A stretch of DNA of 38,013 bases. Origin: JAGOEX01 sp964630905. GTDB taxonomy: Bacteria; UBP6; UBA1177. The notes beneath the pieces are model-generated. The model did not search any database and had not been told where the DNA came from. It saw nothing but the letters and a program-made list of their open reading frames with translations. The DNA is taken from contig CAZVWR010000029.1 in assembly GCA_964630905.1 (NCBI GenBank), positions 1 through 38,013 of the forward strand. Direction: 5' to 3'. Of this stretch, positions 8,068 to 16,829 are shown piece by piece (position 1 is the stretch's first letter; every line of letters begins with the position of its first letter). Position numbers and translations under genes: made by a program.

Positions 8068-9600
8068 TTATTCCCATTCTATTGTGGCAGGCGGTTTTGA
8101 ACTGATGTCATAAACCACTCTGTTGATCCTTTTTACTTCGTTGATAATCCTTGAACTTACCTTTTTTAAGAAAGCATGATCGAACTCAAACCAGTCGGCT
8201 GTCATGAAATCGTCAGTTTTAACTGCCCTGAGCGATACTACAAATTCATATGTTCTGCAATCGCCCATCACCCCTACAGTTTTGACGGGCAGAAGGACAA
8301 CAAACGCCTGAGATATCGAGTCGTAAATACCTGCGTTTCTTATTTCTTCGATGAAAATGTGGTCGGCATCTTTAAGAATATCACATTTTTCAGCACTCAC
8401 TTCACCCAGGATCCTCACAGCGAGTCCCGGTCCAGGGAAAGGGTGTCTTTTGATAAGTTTTTCAGCAAGTCCCAGCTTGAGACCAAGTTCGCGAACTTCA
8501 TCTTTAAACAGGTCACGAAGCGGTTCAACGAGCTTGAGTTTCATGTCTTCCGGCAGTCCTCCGACATTGTGATGGCTTTTTATTGTGTGGGAAGCCCCTT
8601 TTTTGCTTGATGAACTTTCAATTACATCGGGATATATCGTTCCCTGAGCAAGAAAATCGGCATTTTTGATCTTTGCCGCTTCTCTTTCAAAAACTTCGAT
8701 GAAAGTGTTTCCGATGATCTTTCTTTTCTTTTCAGGGTCTTCCACCCCTGCAAGTTTTGAAAGAAACTCGTTCCGTGCATCAACGACGATAAGGTTCACC
8801 ATATCCTTGAAATTGTGTTCAACTTCCTCCCGTTCATTTTTCCGCAGAAGTCCGTTGTCAACAAATATTGCAGTAAGGTTCTTTCCGATTGCTTTTGCAA
8901 GGAGTGCAGCGGTGACTGATGAATCGACTCCGCCTGAAAGTCCGAGAACGACTTTTTTGTCTTTTATCTGATCGTGAAGTTTTTCAACGGCGGTTGTAAT
9001 ATAATTTTCCATTTTCCATTCTGCCGCGGCATTGCACACTTCAAACATGAAATTTGAAAGGATTCTTCCCCCTTCAACGGTGTGAATAACTTCAGGATGG
9101 AACTGAACTGCGTACATTTTCATTTCGTCATTTCCAATCGCGGCATAAGGAATTGAATTCGTTTTTGCTATCGGATAAAAGCCGGAAGGAAGAACTGAAA
9201 CATGGTCGCTGTGGCTCATCCAGACCTGAGTTGATTCAGAAACATTTCTAAAAAGAGGGGACTTGGGTGCAAGATTTTCAACGATCGCCCTGCCGTATTC
9301 CCTGCTGTCGCCACTTTCAAGTTTCCCGCCGAGACGGACTGACATCAGCTGCATTCCGTAACAAATTCCAAGGATCGGTATGCCGAGTTTGAAAATTTCA
9401 GGCGATACATCGGGTGCTCCTTCATCGTTCACGGAGTTTGGACCGCCTGAAAAGATTATCCCTGAAGGCGCAAATTCTTTAATAAAATCAATAGTTACAT
9501 CAAAAGGGTGAAGTTCGCAGTAAACATTCATTTCTCTAATTCTGCGGGCGATCAGCTGATTGTACTGAGATCCGAAATCGAGAATCAAAACCTTGTCCAT
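8068..9600 (-). CDS. guaA: GMP synthase (glutamine-hydrolysing)
   Basis: GuaA converts XMP, glutamine and ATP to GMP in the cytoplasm. The class-I amidotransferase domain shows SGGPNS (51-56), the nucleophile Cys80 in GICYGMQ, and His168/Glu170 in QFHPEV. The ATP pyrophosphatase P-loop is SGGVDSS (222-228). The C-terminal dimerisation domain ends in PPATIEWE. I start at the ATG 30 bp inside the longest reading frame because GGAGGTGTT sits directly in front of it. This gives 510 residues, close to the E. coli length of 525. It is followed 15 bp later by the TPR gene. Confidence 0.97.
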   Translation of the reverse strand: MDKVLILDFGSQYNQLIARRIREMNVYCELHPFDVTIDFIKEFAPSGIIFSGGPNSVNDEGAPDVSPEIFKLGIPILGICYGMQLMSVRLGGKLESGDSREYGRAIVENLAPKSPLFRNVSESTQVWMSHSDHVSVLPSGFYPIAKTNSIPYAAIGNDEMKMYAVQFHPEVIHTVEGGRILSNFMFEVCNAAAEWKMENYITTAVEKLHDQIKDKKVVLGLSGGVDSSVTAALLAKAIGKNLTAIFVDNGLLRKNEREEVEHNFKDMVNLIVVDARNEFLSKLAGVEDPEKKRKIIGNTFIEVFEREAAKIKNADFLAQGTIYPDVIESSSSKKGASHTIKSHHNVGGLPEDMKLKLVEPLRDLFKDEVRELGLKLGLAEKLIKRHPFPGPGLAVRILGEVSAEKCDILKDADHIFIEEIRNAGIYDSISQAFVVLLPVKTVGVMGDCRTYEFVVSLRAVKTDDFMTADWFEFDHAFLKKVSSRIINEVKRINRVVYDISSKPPATIEWE

Positions 9601-9693
9601 AACACCTCCGGAAAGAAAAAAAATCCGCATAAAACAAACGGTAACGCCTTAAATACCATAAAATTAAGAAGAACTCAAAGAATTTCAGAGGTG

Positions 9694-11094
9694 TTATTGT
9701 TTGAAAAGATTGTCCCTGATATTTTCAGTGAATATTTTTACTATGCGTGACCTTATTGTCTCAAGATCGAGACCGGCTCCTTTTGAGAGCATTTCGCCTC
9801 CGTCGGATGCATGATACGAGTTCATGACAACAGTATAAAGCCGTGTCTGTTCAAGCGGTATAGTCGTTGAATATCTTGGTGAAAGATCGTTGTAGAACCT
9901 TTTGTATCTGCTTTCGGGCTGCTGGAGTTCATGTGAATATTTCAGAAGTGATTCGATCTCTTTTCCTGAAAGCTTCAATGTTACAGGAAAATTGTCAAAA
10001 GGATACAGATTAAAAAGATCTCTGACTGCGATCTCTCCGGCTTTAAAAGAAACTTGATCAGTCACAGGAGCTGTGATCGAAACTTCAGCATTTGTTATTC
10101 TAAGAAGAGTTTCATGTATGAGATCAATATAAACTTCAGGGGTTATGTCAACAGGTGCTTCACCGGCAACCGAACTTTCATATTTTACCGCATCTTGAAT
10201 GAGAGGTTGAATAAAATCAATAAATCCGGAATCTTCAGAAGTTTTTTTGATTGGAATGACATTGCCTTTGAATGAAAATTTACCATTGGATTTGATAATT
10301 TCCGCAAGAACGAAAGCTTTGCCGCTGTCTGATGCACCGACGATCAGGACTTCTTTCCCTTCAGGTGATTTCACTGTTAATTTGCTGTTAGAGTGGTCGT
10401 GACCGGTGAAAATGATGTCAAATCCATTCACACTCTCAGCAACGGGTTTGACAAATTCGATCCCCTCATGGAAAAGGCCGATAATTACATCGGGGTTGTG
10501 ATCCTGCTTTATCAGTTTAATCCATTTCTCCGCCATTTCATTAATACTATTTAGATATATGATCTCGCTGTCTTCAGGTCTCACGGCTTTCTGAGTGGTA
10601 AGAGTCGTCATTCCGATCACGGCTGTTTTAACACCGCTCCGTTCAATTATTGTAAACGGTTTAAAAATAGGCATTTTCGTTTCGTTAAGGGTAATGTTTC
10701 CGCTAAGCCACGGGAATGTAAACTCTTTTTCAACCCTTCTGCAATTCTTAAAGCCGGTCTCTATATCGTGATTTCCTATTGTTGCGGCATCATATTTGAG
10801 ATGGTTCATAACTTGGGAAACGATGTGTTTTTCATCGGTGGCTAAGAAATTAAAATAGTGAAGCGTAGGTGTGCCTTGAAGGATATCGCCATTGTCAAGA
10901 AGTATCAAGTCCTTATTTTTAGTGCGCATTTCGTTTACAGCGGTTGCAATTGATGCAAGCGAACCCGGTTCATTTCCCTGTGAAACGAAGATTCCGTGAA
11001 TGTCTGTCGTGACAATTATGGGAATTGTAACTTCTTTTGTGCAGGATACAGTCACAAAAACCGAAAGAATAAAAATCAACCGTTTTGCCTTCAA
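9694..11094 (-). CDS. Exported 5'-nucleotidase/UshA-like metallophosphatase, probable lipoprotein
   Basis: The metallophosphoesterase half shows TTDIHG (Asp31, His33), DNGDILQG, GNHDIE and GHDH, the two-metal site of the UshA family. The C-terminal 5'-nucleotidase domain shows LYPFDNFPVTLKLSGKEIE and NSYHASDGGEM. It probably hydrolyses nucleotides or related phosphoesters outside the inner membrane. I choose the TTG at 11094: GGAGG precedes it by 5 bp, and it yields a clean lipoprotein signal with lipobox VTVSC (Cys18). The ATG at 11106 would put the Shine-Dalgarno inside the gene. The length of 466 residues is slightly short for UshA (about 550). It is the first gene of the leftward run. Confidence 0.9.
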   Translation of the reverse strand: MKAKRLIFILSVFVTVSCTKEVTIPIIVTTDIHGIFVSQGNEPGSLASIATAVNEMRTKNKDLILLDNGDILQGTPTLHYFNFLATDEKHIVSQVMNHLKYDAATIGNHDIETGFKNCRRVEKEFTFPWLSGNITLNETKMPIFKPFTIIERSGVKTAVIGMTTLTTQKAVRPEDSEIIYLNSINEMAEKWIKLIKQDHNPDVIIGLFHEGIEFVKPVAESVNGFDIIFTGHDHSNSKLTVKSPEGKEVLIVGASDSGKAFVLAEIIKSNGKFSFKGNVIPIKKTSEDSGFIDFIQPLIQDAVKYESSVAGEAPVDITPEVYIDLIHETLLRITNAEVSITAPVTDQVSFKAGEIAVRDLFNLYPFDNFPVTLKLSGKEIESLLKYSHELQQPESRYKRFYNDLSPRYSTTIPLEQTRLYTVVMNSYHASDGGEMLSKGAGLDLETIRSRIVKIFTENIRDNLFKQ

Positions 11095-11168
11095 AACATC
11101 CTCCATAATTTAAGTCCGCCCTAAATTTAGCATGAAGAGAAAAATATGGCAAGAAAGAAAGAGTTGTA

Positions 11169-11174
11169 TATAAT
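11169..11174 (+). promoter_or_regulatory. Probable -10 box of tpiA promoter
   Basis: A perfect TATAAT, in the context GTATATAAT, lies 30 bp before the tpiA start in the divergent 11095-11204 gap. No good -35 match is visible 16-18 bp upstream. The same GTATATAAT string precedes the Yip1-like gene at 23967. Confidence 0.45.
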
Positions 11175-11204
11175 CAGTATGTAAATTTTCTTTTGGAGGG
11201 ATCA

Positions 11205-11945
11205 ATGAGAAAACCTGTCATCGCGGCAAACTGGAAAATGAATAATCTGAGCGGAGAGATTATCAGTTTTTTTAAAGATTTCGGTGATACTGCAAGTCAG
11301 TTCAGCGACAGAGAGACTGTTATCGCACCTTCATTTCCTTATCTTTTAATGTGTGCTGAGCTTGCAAAAGGGAAGAACATAACGATAGCCGCTCAGGATG
11401 TCTATCCGGCAGAAGAGGGGGCTTTTACAGGGATGGTCGGCAGTAAGATTCTTAATGACTGCGGAGTGGGTGCTGTAATAATCGGTCACAGCGAAAGAAG
11501 GCACATCTTCGGTGAATCTCTTGAACTGATAAGAAAAAAGGTAGCTTTTGTCCAGAACAACAACTGGAAACTCATTTTCTGTATCGGTGAAACCCTGCCC
11601 GAAAGAGAGTCGGGGAAGCTTTATGACATAATAAAAGAACAGATCTACACGGCATTTGATGAAAATCTCTGGTGCGAAAATGATATGGCAGTCATTGCAT
11701 ACGAACCGGTCTGGGCGATAGGGACAGGAGTTGTGGCGACGCCTGAGCAGGCAGAAGAGATGCACGCTTTTGTAAGGAAAATAATGAAGGAAAGATATAA
11801 CCGTGAAGAGATAAGAATCCTTTACGGAGGAAGTGTAAAACCGGATAATATTAAAGGACTTATGTCTTGTAAAAATATCGATGGTGCACTTGTCGGCGGA
11901 GCAAGTCTCAAGGCTGATTCATTTAAAAAACTTGTTGAGTTCTAA
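11205..11945 (+). CDS. tpiA: Triosephosphate isomerase
   Basis: TpiA interconverts glyceraldehyde-3-phosphate and dihydroxyacetone phosphate in glycolysis. The 246-residue protein has all active-site elements: Asn9/Lys11 in NWKMN, His95 in GHSERR, Glu167 in AYEPVWAIGTG, and the phosphate loop YGGSVKPDN. The start is the ATG at 11205, four bases after GGAGGG. A TTG twelve bases earlier is in frame but would engulf the Shine-Dalgarno. It is divergent from the nucleotidase gene. The C25-like lipoprotein gene follows after 9 bp. Confidence 0.97.
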   Translation: MRKPVIAANWKMNNLSGEIISFFKDFGDTASQFSDRETVIAPSFPYLLMCAELAKGKNITIAAQDVYPAEEGAFTGMVGSKILNDCGVGAVIIGHSERRHIFGESLELIRKKVAFVQNNNWKLIFCIGETLPERESGKLYDIIKEQIYTAFDENLWCENDMAVIAYEPVWAIGTGVVATPEQAEEMHAFVRKIMKERYNREEIRILYGGSVKPDNIKGLMSCKNIDGALVGGASLKADSFKKLVEF

Positions 11946-11954
11946 GGTAATAAT

Positions 11955-13715
11955 ATGAAATTTTTCTATAATTTATCTATTCTTTTTTTTCTTATGACTC
12001 TGTTGGTTTCATGCGGGGATGAGAAAAAAGAGAAACCGGTTCCTGACAATGAAGAGACTGCCGCCGATGCAGATGAAGCAGAACTGATAGATGATCATGT
12101 GTCTGCAACAGATAATGAAAAATCCGAAGCTGATGATGTCAGTTCTGAGCCTGATGAGGACTCAAACGATGAAGAGCCGCTTGAAACTGTTGAGTTTGAC
12201 ATCCCTGATACTGTTGTTGAAAATCATGAGGCGGTGATAGTGACAAAAGAGGAATTTGCCAAAATATTCAGTGAAATGGCGGCTTTCCACACGATGACCG
12301 GTATAAATACAAAAGTTGTCACAATTGAAAATATCTGTGCCGGAACACTGTGCAACGATGAAGATCCGAAAAATGATACTGCAAAGGCGGTGAAAGATCA
12401 CATCCGGTTCATTCCGGGGCTGAAATATCTGATTCTCGGCGGTGATATCGAGGTCGTTCCTTCAAGAAAGGTTCATGACAAGTATTCAAATGTAATGGCA
12501 GGGACTTTTGAAGATGATTTTCAAAGCGATTTCTATTATGCCGATTTTAGTGACTGGGATTCAAACGGCAATGGAATATATGCAGAAGATGCTGATATTG
12601 CTGATTATTCTGCTGAAATAGCAGTGGGGAGAATTCCGGTTTCAACCGTTGAGGAAGCGTCAGTTTATTTTGAAAAACTTATTAAACACAATACAGATTA
12701 CAACACACTGATTGTAAAAAGTTCACTTCTGATCGCAAATGTTGCGACAAATTTCAGCGGAGTTGATATAAATGCCGGATATTACTTTGAAACTGAAGGA
12801 AGAACAAGAGACATAATTCCGTTTGATTTTTCTAAGAGAAAACTTTATACAAAAACAATTCCGGCTCCTGCAAATGATGCCGAGCCGCTTAACAACGATG
12901 TTATGAAACAGGCTCTTGAAGGGGGCGTAAATGTCGTTGTCCATAACGGTCACGGTTATCCGACACTTTTAAGCTGTGAACAGGCGAATAACGATAATAA
13001 CTTCACTTCCGACATGGCTTATGCGCTGAAGAACACAACATTCCCGATATTTTTAAGCTGTGCGTGTCAGGCAGGACAGTTTGAAGCACCGTTCACCTAT
13101 ACTTATATTAACAGCAATGGCGAAACGGTTTCAAGAGAGTTTAAAGACGATTCAGCAGGTGAAAAACTGATAAACGCTCCTGACGGAGGATCGGTCTTTT
13201 ATCTTGGAAATGCCATTACAGGTCTCGGTCTTGCAGGTGGAAGTCAGTTCATTGACGAAATGCTCCGAGACATGTTCACAAAACCGTTTTCAGTGATGGG
13301 AGAGAGTTATCTTTTTGCCCATTCCGCATTGAAAAAAAATGACACTTTTGCTCCGCCGATACCTCTTGTCCCGGAAGTTCCAGTAGTTGATGAAGACAGC
13401 TGGAAATGGACTAAGAAAGGGATCGTAGCTCTCGGAAGTCCGCTTGTGACTTTCTGGAGAGATCCGTTTCCCCCAATTAAAGCTGTAATTGGCGTCACTT
13501 CAGAAAAAGTGATGAACGGATATTCTTTTACGCTCAACATTCCCGATGAATTTGCCGGATTTGATCTCAAAATTTATTCAAACGGAAAGTTCTACACACT
13601 TTCAGCGGTAATGCCAGGAACCGAAACATTGAACATCGAAGGGGAAGACAGCAATATTCTTTTTGCACTTTTAAAACCTGACCATCAACCGTTTTTTCAG
13701 AAGACAGGATTGTGA
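11955..13715 (+). CDS. Gingipain-type (peptidase C25 family) lipoprotein
   Basis: The 586-residue protein has a lipoprotein signal ending LLVSC (Cys20) and a long Asp/Glu-rich linker (about 22-80). Then come C25-family features: KYLILGGDIEVVPSR, SAEIAVGRIPVSTVEEA, a catalytic-His motif HNGHG (His333), and FLSCACQAGQF with Cys369/Cys371, one of which should be the nucleophile. A short C-terminal domain after about residue 490 looks like the Ig-like end of the family. It is probably an outer-membrane or periplasm-tethered cysteine protease. Unlike true gingipains there is no evident propeptide. It follows tpiA by 9 bp, and the first LRR gene begins 1 bp after its stop. Confidence 0.8.
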   Translation: MKFFYNLSILFFLMTLLVSCGDEKKEKPVPDNEETAADADEAELIDDHVSATDNEKSEADDVSSEPDEDSNDEEPLETVEFDIPDTVVENHEAVIVTKEEFAKIFSEMAAFHTMTGINTKVVTIENICAGTLCNDEDPKNDTAKAVKDHIRFIPGLKYLILGGDIEVVPSRKVHDKYSNVMAGTFEDDFQSDFYYADFSDWDSNGNGIYAEDADIADYSAEIAVGRIPVSTVEEASVYFEKLIKHNTDYNTLIVKSSLLIANVATNFSGVDINAGYYFETEGRTRDIIPFDFSKRKLYTKTIPAPANDAEPLNNDVMKQALEGGVNVVVHNGHGYPTLLSCEQANNDNNFTSDMAYALKNTTFPIFLSCACQAGQFEAPFTYTYINSNGETVSREFKDDSAGEKLINAPDGGSVFYLGNAITGLGLAGGSQFIDEMLRDMFTKPFSVMGESYLFAHSALKKNDTFAPPIPLVPEVPVVDEDSWKWTKKGIVALGSPLVTFWRDPFPPIKAVIGVTSEKVMNGYSFTLNIPDEFAGFDLKIYSNGKFYTLSAVMPGTETLNIEGEDSNILFALLKPDHQPFFQKTGL

Positions 13716-13716
13716 A

Positions 13717-14436
13717 ATGAAACAGATACTTTACTTGATGATCCTGATATTATGCACAGTTCTTATAAATTCCTGTGTACCCGAAGATGAGAACGGTGAA
13801 CCTGATCCTGATGAAGTAGTGACATTCGCAGATTATAATCTTGAGAGATGTGTGAGGGATGAGTTGAGAACAGAAGAGATAGATCTATTATATAAAGATG
13901 TAAGCAGAATAATGTTCCTTGACTGTACCGGCTATGGAATAAAAAGTCTGGACGGCATAGAGAATATTACAAACCTGCGCGAAGCCGAGCTTGGCAACAA
14001 CAAGATAAAGGATGTTACACCATTGGGGAAATGTGTGAATTTGAGGGAACTTAATCTGAGTAAAAATGAGATAGAGGATGCTTCTCCGCTGGGAAGCTTG
14101 GTTAATTTAACCAGTTTGAATATTGTGTCAAATTCAATCTCTGATATAAGTTATGTCAGTAATTTAAGTGAATTAATTAAGTTTCATACAAGCGACAACC
14201 CTCTTTCCAATATTTTGCCTGTAAAAAATTTAACAAATTTAACAGGGCTGGATTTTTATAAAAATGAAATAGAGTCTATTTCAGACATAGAAGGGCTTTT
14301 AAACTTGGTTGCAATAAGTGTCGGCGATAATTGTATCACTGATTTTTCTCCGATAGATTATCTTAAAGAGAATGGTAAATTATTAAATATATTGGGCGAC
14401 TCCTCTGACAATCAGGATTACAGTCGGTGTAAATAA
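13717..14436 (+). CDS. Leucine-rich-repeat lipoprotein, copy 1
   Basis: The 239-residue protein has a lipoprotein signal (VLINSC, Cys20), the spacer PEDENGEPDPDE, then internalin/SDS22-type LRRs of about 21-22 residues (NLRELNLSKNEIEDASPLGS and similar). A Cys-containing cap ends DNQDYSRCK. LRR lipoproteins of this type bind proteins at the cell surface; no ligand can be inferred. The start lies one base after the stop of the C25-type gene. A paralogue lies 1.3 kb downstream. Confidence 0.85.
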   Translation: MKQILYLMILILCTVLINSCVPEDENGEPDPDEVVTFADYNLERCVRDELRTEEIDLLYKDVSRIMFLDCTGYGIKSLDGIENITNLREAELGNNKIKDVTPLGKCVNLRELNLSKNEIEDASPLGSLVNLTSLNIVSNSISDISYVSNLSELIKFHTSDNPLSNILPVKNLTNLTGLDFYKNEIESISDIEGLLNLVAISVGDNCITDFSPIDYLKENGKLLNILGDSSDNQDYSRCK

Positions 14437-14445
14437 ACAAGGTTC
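13771..14445. repeat. Long direct repeat, copy 1 (LRR gene)
   Basis: This block recurs at 15719-16459. The last 128 bp (14318-14445, against 16332-16459) differ at only two positions by eye. The first 300 bp or so are clearly similar with scattered changes. Similarity stops just past the stop codon, at AACAAGGTTC. The signal-peptide segments are much less alike. Confidence 0.85.
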
Positions 14446-14667
14446 TAATTAAATCCAGTTACCGCAATATTTCCTTCCCAGAGTCATCCAGCGGTTGTTC
14501 CAGGATTCAATGCGTTTTGACAAGCTCATGACAGGTGTAATGGTGTAATCGTGGAATGGTTGGTCACTTCGTGATGGTGTCGAATGACCTTTCTTTAATT
14601 TTGTATTTACTCATTTTATCAGTTAATATTCAACGGATCAGTTTTTTGAAAAGATGGAGAGAATGTG
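14446..14667. other. Intergenic, short imperfect hairpin
   Basis: No gene is seen in these 222 bp. At 14562-14589 GGTCA and TTCG pair with CGAA and TGACC around a 9-nt loop with one bulged base. A T-rich stretch (TTTCTTTAATTTT) follows, so it could be a weak terminator for the LRR gene. GTTTTGACAAGCTCA at 14513-14527 resembles CTTTCGACGAGCTCA at 15572-15586 beyond the Bro-N gene. Confidence 0.35.
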
Positions 14668-15516
14668 ATGAACGGAATAATTTTATTTGAGCAGAAAAAG
14701 GTGCGGAGAGTCAGGTTTAATGATGAGTGGTGGTTTGTAATAAATGATGTTGTAGCGGTACTTACCGATTCAGTTAATCCGTCAGATTATTTGAAAAAAC
14801 TCCGGAAGAGAGATGAGTCTTTGAGTGATGCCTTTAAAGGGGGGGGACAATCTGTCCCCCCCCTTGGTCTTGAATTTGATACAGCAGGGGGAAGACAGAT
14901 GCTTCAATGCTGGAATACTACCGGTATTCTGCGTCTGATCCAGTCAATTCCCTCTCCGAAAGCTGAACCTTTTAAGAGGTGGCTTGCAAAAGTGGGATAT
15001 GAACGGCTTGAAGAGATTGAAAATCCGGAACTTGCAGCAAAAAGGATGCGTGAAATTTATAAACAGAAAGGCTATTCAGACGAATGGATCGAAAAGAGGA
15101 TGCGTGGGATTGCCGTCCGTGACGAATTGACTGATGAATGGAAAAAAAGAGGTGTTAAGGAAAAAACGGAATATTCCATCCTTACAGCTGAAATAAGTAA
15201 AGCGACTTTCGGAATGACACCTTCTGAGTATAAAGATTTTAAGGAACTTACAAATCCCGGAGATAATCTCCGTGATCATATGACAGATCTTGAACTTATT
15301 TTTACAATGCTGGGAGAAGCTTCAACAACCGAGATAGCACAAGAAAAAGATGCTCAGGGATTTACCGAAAACAAGGAAGCCGCAGTTAAAGGGGGCGTAG
15401 TGGCCGGAAATGCAAGAAGAGAACTTGAACAGAAATCCGGTAAAAAGGTATCTACCCGTCAAAACTATAAACAAATTCCTCAATCAAAGTCGAAAGGAAC
15501 TAAAAAGATTAAATAG
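14668..15516 (+). CDS. Bro-N domain (phage antirepressor-like) protein
   Basis: The 282-residue protein begins with a Bro-N DNA-binding-like domain (residues about 2-110). Visible landmarks are RRVRFNDEWWFVINDVVAVL, SDYLKKLRKRDE, CWNTTGILRLIQSIPSPKAEPFKRWLAKVGYER. A conserved C-terminal part follows (AKRMREIYKQKG, RGIAVRDELTDEW, SKATFGMTPSEYK, DHMTDLELIFTMLGE, TKDAQGF-like end). This two-part form is a chromosomal relative of phage antirepressors and DinD. Its role is unclear. I start at the ATG at 14668, six bases after GGAGAG; a GTG directly before it is possible. It sits between two LRR paralogues with no other phage gene nearby, which suggests mobility of a single gene. It contains a strong G8/C8 hairpin. 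Confidence 0.85.
   Translation: MNGIILFEQKKVRRVRFNDEWWFVINDVVAVLTDSVNPSDYLKKLRKRDESLSDAFKGGGQSVPPLGLEFDTAGGRQMLQCWNTTGILRLIQSIPSPKAEPFKRWLAKVGYERLEEIENPELAAKRMREIYKQKGYSDEWIEKRMRGIAVRDELTDEWKKRGVKEKTEYSILTAEISKATFGMTPSEYKDFKELTNPGDNLRDHMTDLELIFTMLGEASTTEIAQEKDAQGFTENKEAAVKGGVVAGNARRELEQKSGKKVSTRQNYKQIPQSKSKGTKKIK
14839..14863. repeat. Perfect G8/C8 hairpin inside the Bro-N gene
   Basis: Eight G plus ACA, a 3-nt ATC loop, then TGT plus eight C form an 11-bp perfect stem inside the coding sequence (residues GGGQSVPP). Both arms are homopolymers long enough for replication slippage, which would shift the frame. The segment lies in a part of the Bro-N family that varies between members. Confidence 0.9.
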
Positions 15517-15552
15517 CCCGATCGTTTTTATATTATCTTATTTTGTCGCTGC

Positions 15553-15572
15553 GTGACGTGTGACGTGTGACC
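15553..15572. repeat. 7-bp tandem repeat, about three copies
   Basis: GTGACGT is repeated twice in full and once partly, followed directly by CTTTCGACGAGCTCA. It lies between the Bro-N gene and the second LRR gene. No gene is seen in the 151-bp gap. Confidence 0.7.
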
Positions 15573-15667
15573 TTTCGACGAGCTCAAGAAATTTTGAAAC
15601 CTGAAAACTTCAAATCCTCTTTAAATTCATTAAAATCATCCTGTTGTTTAATTTCTTGAGGTTCATA

Positions 15668-16450
15668 ATGAAAAAGATTCTCGTTTTGTTGATGATTTGC
15701 GGGATGTTTCTGGTGGGTTCCTGTTCCCCCGAAGATGAGAACGGTGAACCTGATCCTGATGAAGTAGTGACATTTACGGATTATAAGCTGAAACAGTGTG
15801 TGAGGGATGAATTGAGAACAGAAGAGACAGATCTATTATATAAAGATGTAAGCAGAATAATGTTTCTTGACTGTACCGGTTATGGAATAGAAAGTTTGAG
15901 CGGCATGGAGAATCTCCCGATACTTAAAGGAGCTGAGCTTGGCAACAACAAGATAAAGGATGTTACACCGTTGGGGAAATGTGTGAATTTGAGGGAACTG
16001 GAATTATTTGAAAATGAAATAGAGGATGCTTCTCCGTTGGGGAATTTAGTTAATCTCACGAGATTGAATATTTCGAATAATTCAATCTCTGATATTAACT
16101 ATGTTGTGAATTTGTTAAGTTTGAATACATTTTATACTGGTGGAAATCCGATTTCGAATATTTCGGCAGTAAGCGATCTTACAAATTTAACAGGGCTTTC
16201 TTTTTCTTTTGCAAAAGTAAAAGATATCAGCCCTGTTAAAAATTTAATAAATTTAACAGGGCTTTATATGAATGACAATGAAATTGTATCCCTGTCAGAC
16301 ATAAAAGGACTAATAAACTTAATTGGAATAGGTGTCGGCGATAATTGTATCACTGATTTTTCTCCGATAGATTATCTTAAAGAGAATGGTAAATTAGTAA
16401 ATATATTGGGCGACTCCTCTGACAATCAGGATTACAGTCGGTGTGAATAA
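15668..16450 (+). CDS. Leucine-rich-repeat lipoprotein, copy 2
   Basis: The 260-residue paralogue of the protein at 13717 has lipobox LVGSC (Cys19), the same PEDENGEPDPDEVV spacer and the same C-terminal cap. It carries about one more LRR unit (the FAKVKDISPVKNLINLTG region), accounting for its 21 extra residues. I start at the ATG at 15668, preceded by GAGG at 7 bp; a TTG eight codons upstream is less likely because it would spoil the signal peptide. The role is presumably surface protein binding. Confidence 0.85.
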   Translation: MKKILVLLMICGMFLVGSCSPEDENGEPDPDEVVTFTDYKLKQCVRDELRTEETDLLYKDVSRIMFLDCTGYGIESLSGMENLPILKGAELGNNKIKDVTPLGKCVNLRELELFENEIEDASPLGNLVNLTRLNISNNSISDINYVVNLLSLNTFYTGGNPISNISAVSDLTNLTGLSFSFAKVKDISPVKNLINLTGLYMNDNEIVSLSDIKGLINLIGIGVGDNCITDFSPIDYLKENGKLVNILGDSSDNQDYSRCE

Positions 16451-16459
16451 ACAAGGTTC
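15719..16459. repeat. Long direct repeat, copy 2 (LRR gene)
   Basis: This is the partner of 13771-14445, in the same orientation about 1.95 kb away. It includes an inserted LRR unit in the middle. Recombination between the copies would delete the Bro-N gene and leave one hybrid LRR gene. Confidence 0.85.
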
Positions 16460-16829
16460 AGTCGGAGATATCAGCTAAGCTTCCTGCCAGATAAAGAGGA
16501 AATCTGTGAATTTTATCTTTAAGCCGGTTGTTAAGAATTGAAAGATGTATCCCGTATTTGACTTCCGGTTTTTCGTTTAAAAACATCCGGAATTTCTTTA
16601 GGAAAATAAGTTCAATAAATACAGGCGATTATCTCATTCAATGCACAAAAGTCAAGGTTAAAAACTAAAAAAATGCACAAAAGTCAGGTTTGAAATCATG
16701 AAAAGCAACCGTTTAATTCTTTCCGGTGAGATGGTCGAATATAATTAAATTAAAAAATTGAATATCGTAACAGTTTTTAATACTATTCCGGCGGCTCGAT
16801 AGTTTTATCTGAATTGTCAGGAGGAGATA
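16460..16829. other. Intergenic region before purL with direct repeat and hairpin
   Basis: No gene is seen in 370 bp. TTCCGG (16563-16568) and CCGGAA (16587-16592) with T5/A5 inner arms form a hairpin followed by TTTCTTTA, a possible terminator for the LRR gene. ATGCACAAAAGTCA occurs at 16641-16654 and again at 16673-16686. TATAAT at 16740-16745 could be the purL -10 box; the -35 region is poor. I see no purine riboswitch core. Confidence 0.4.

Noticed and set aside
14839..14863. The G8/C8 hairpin as a transcription terminator
   Set aside because: It lies inside an intact coding frame and no T-run follows the stem.
16460..16829. Purine riboswitch before purL
   Set aside because: No conserved purine-aptamer loop bases or closing helix could be found.
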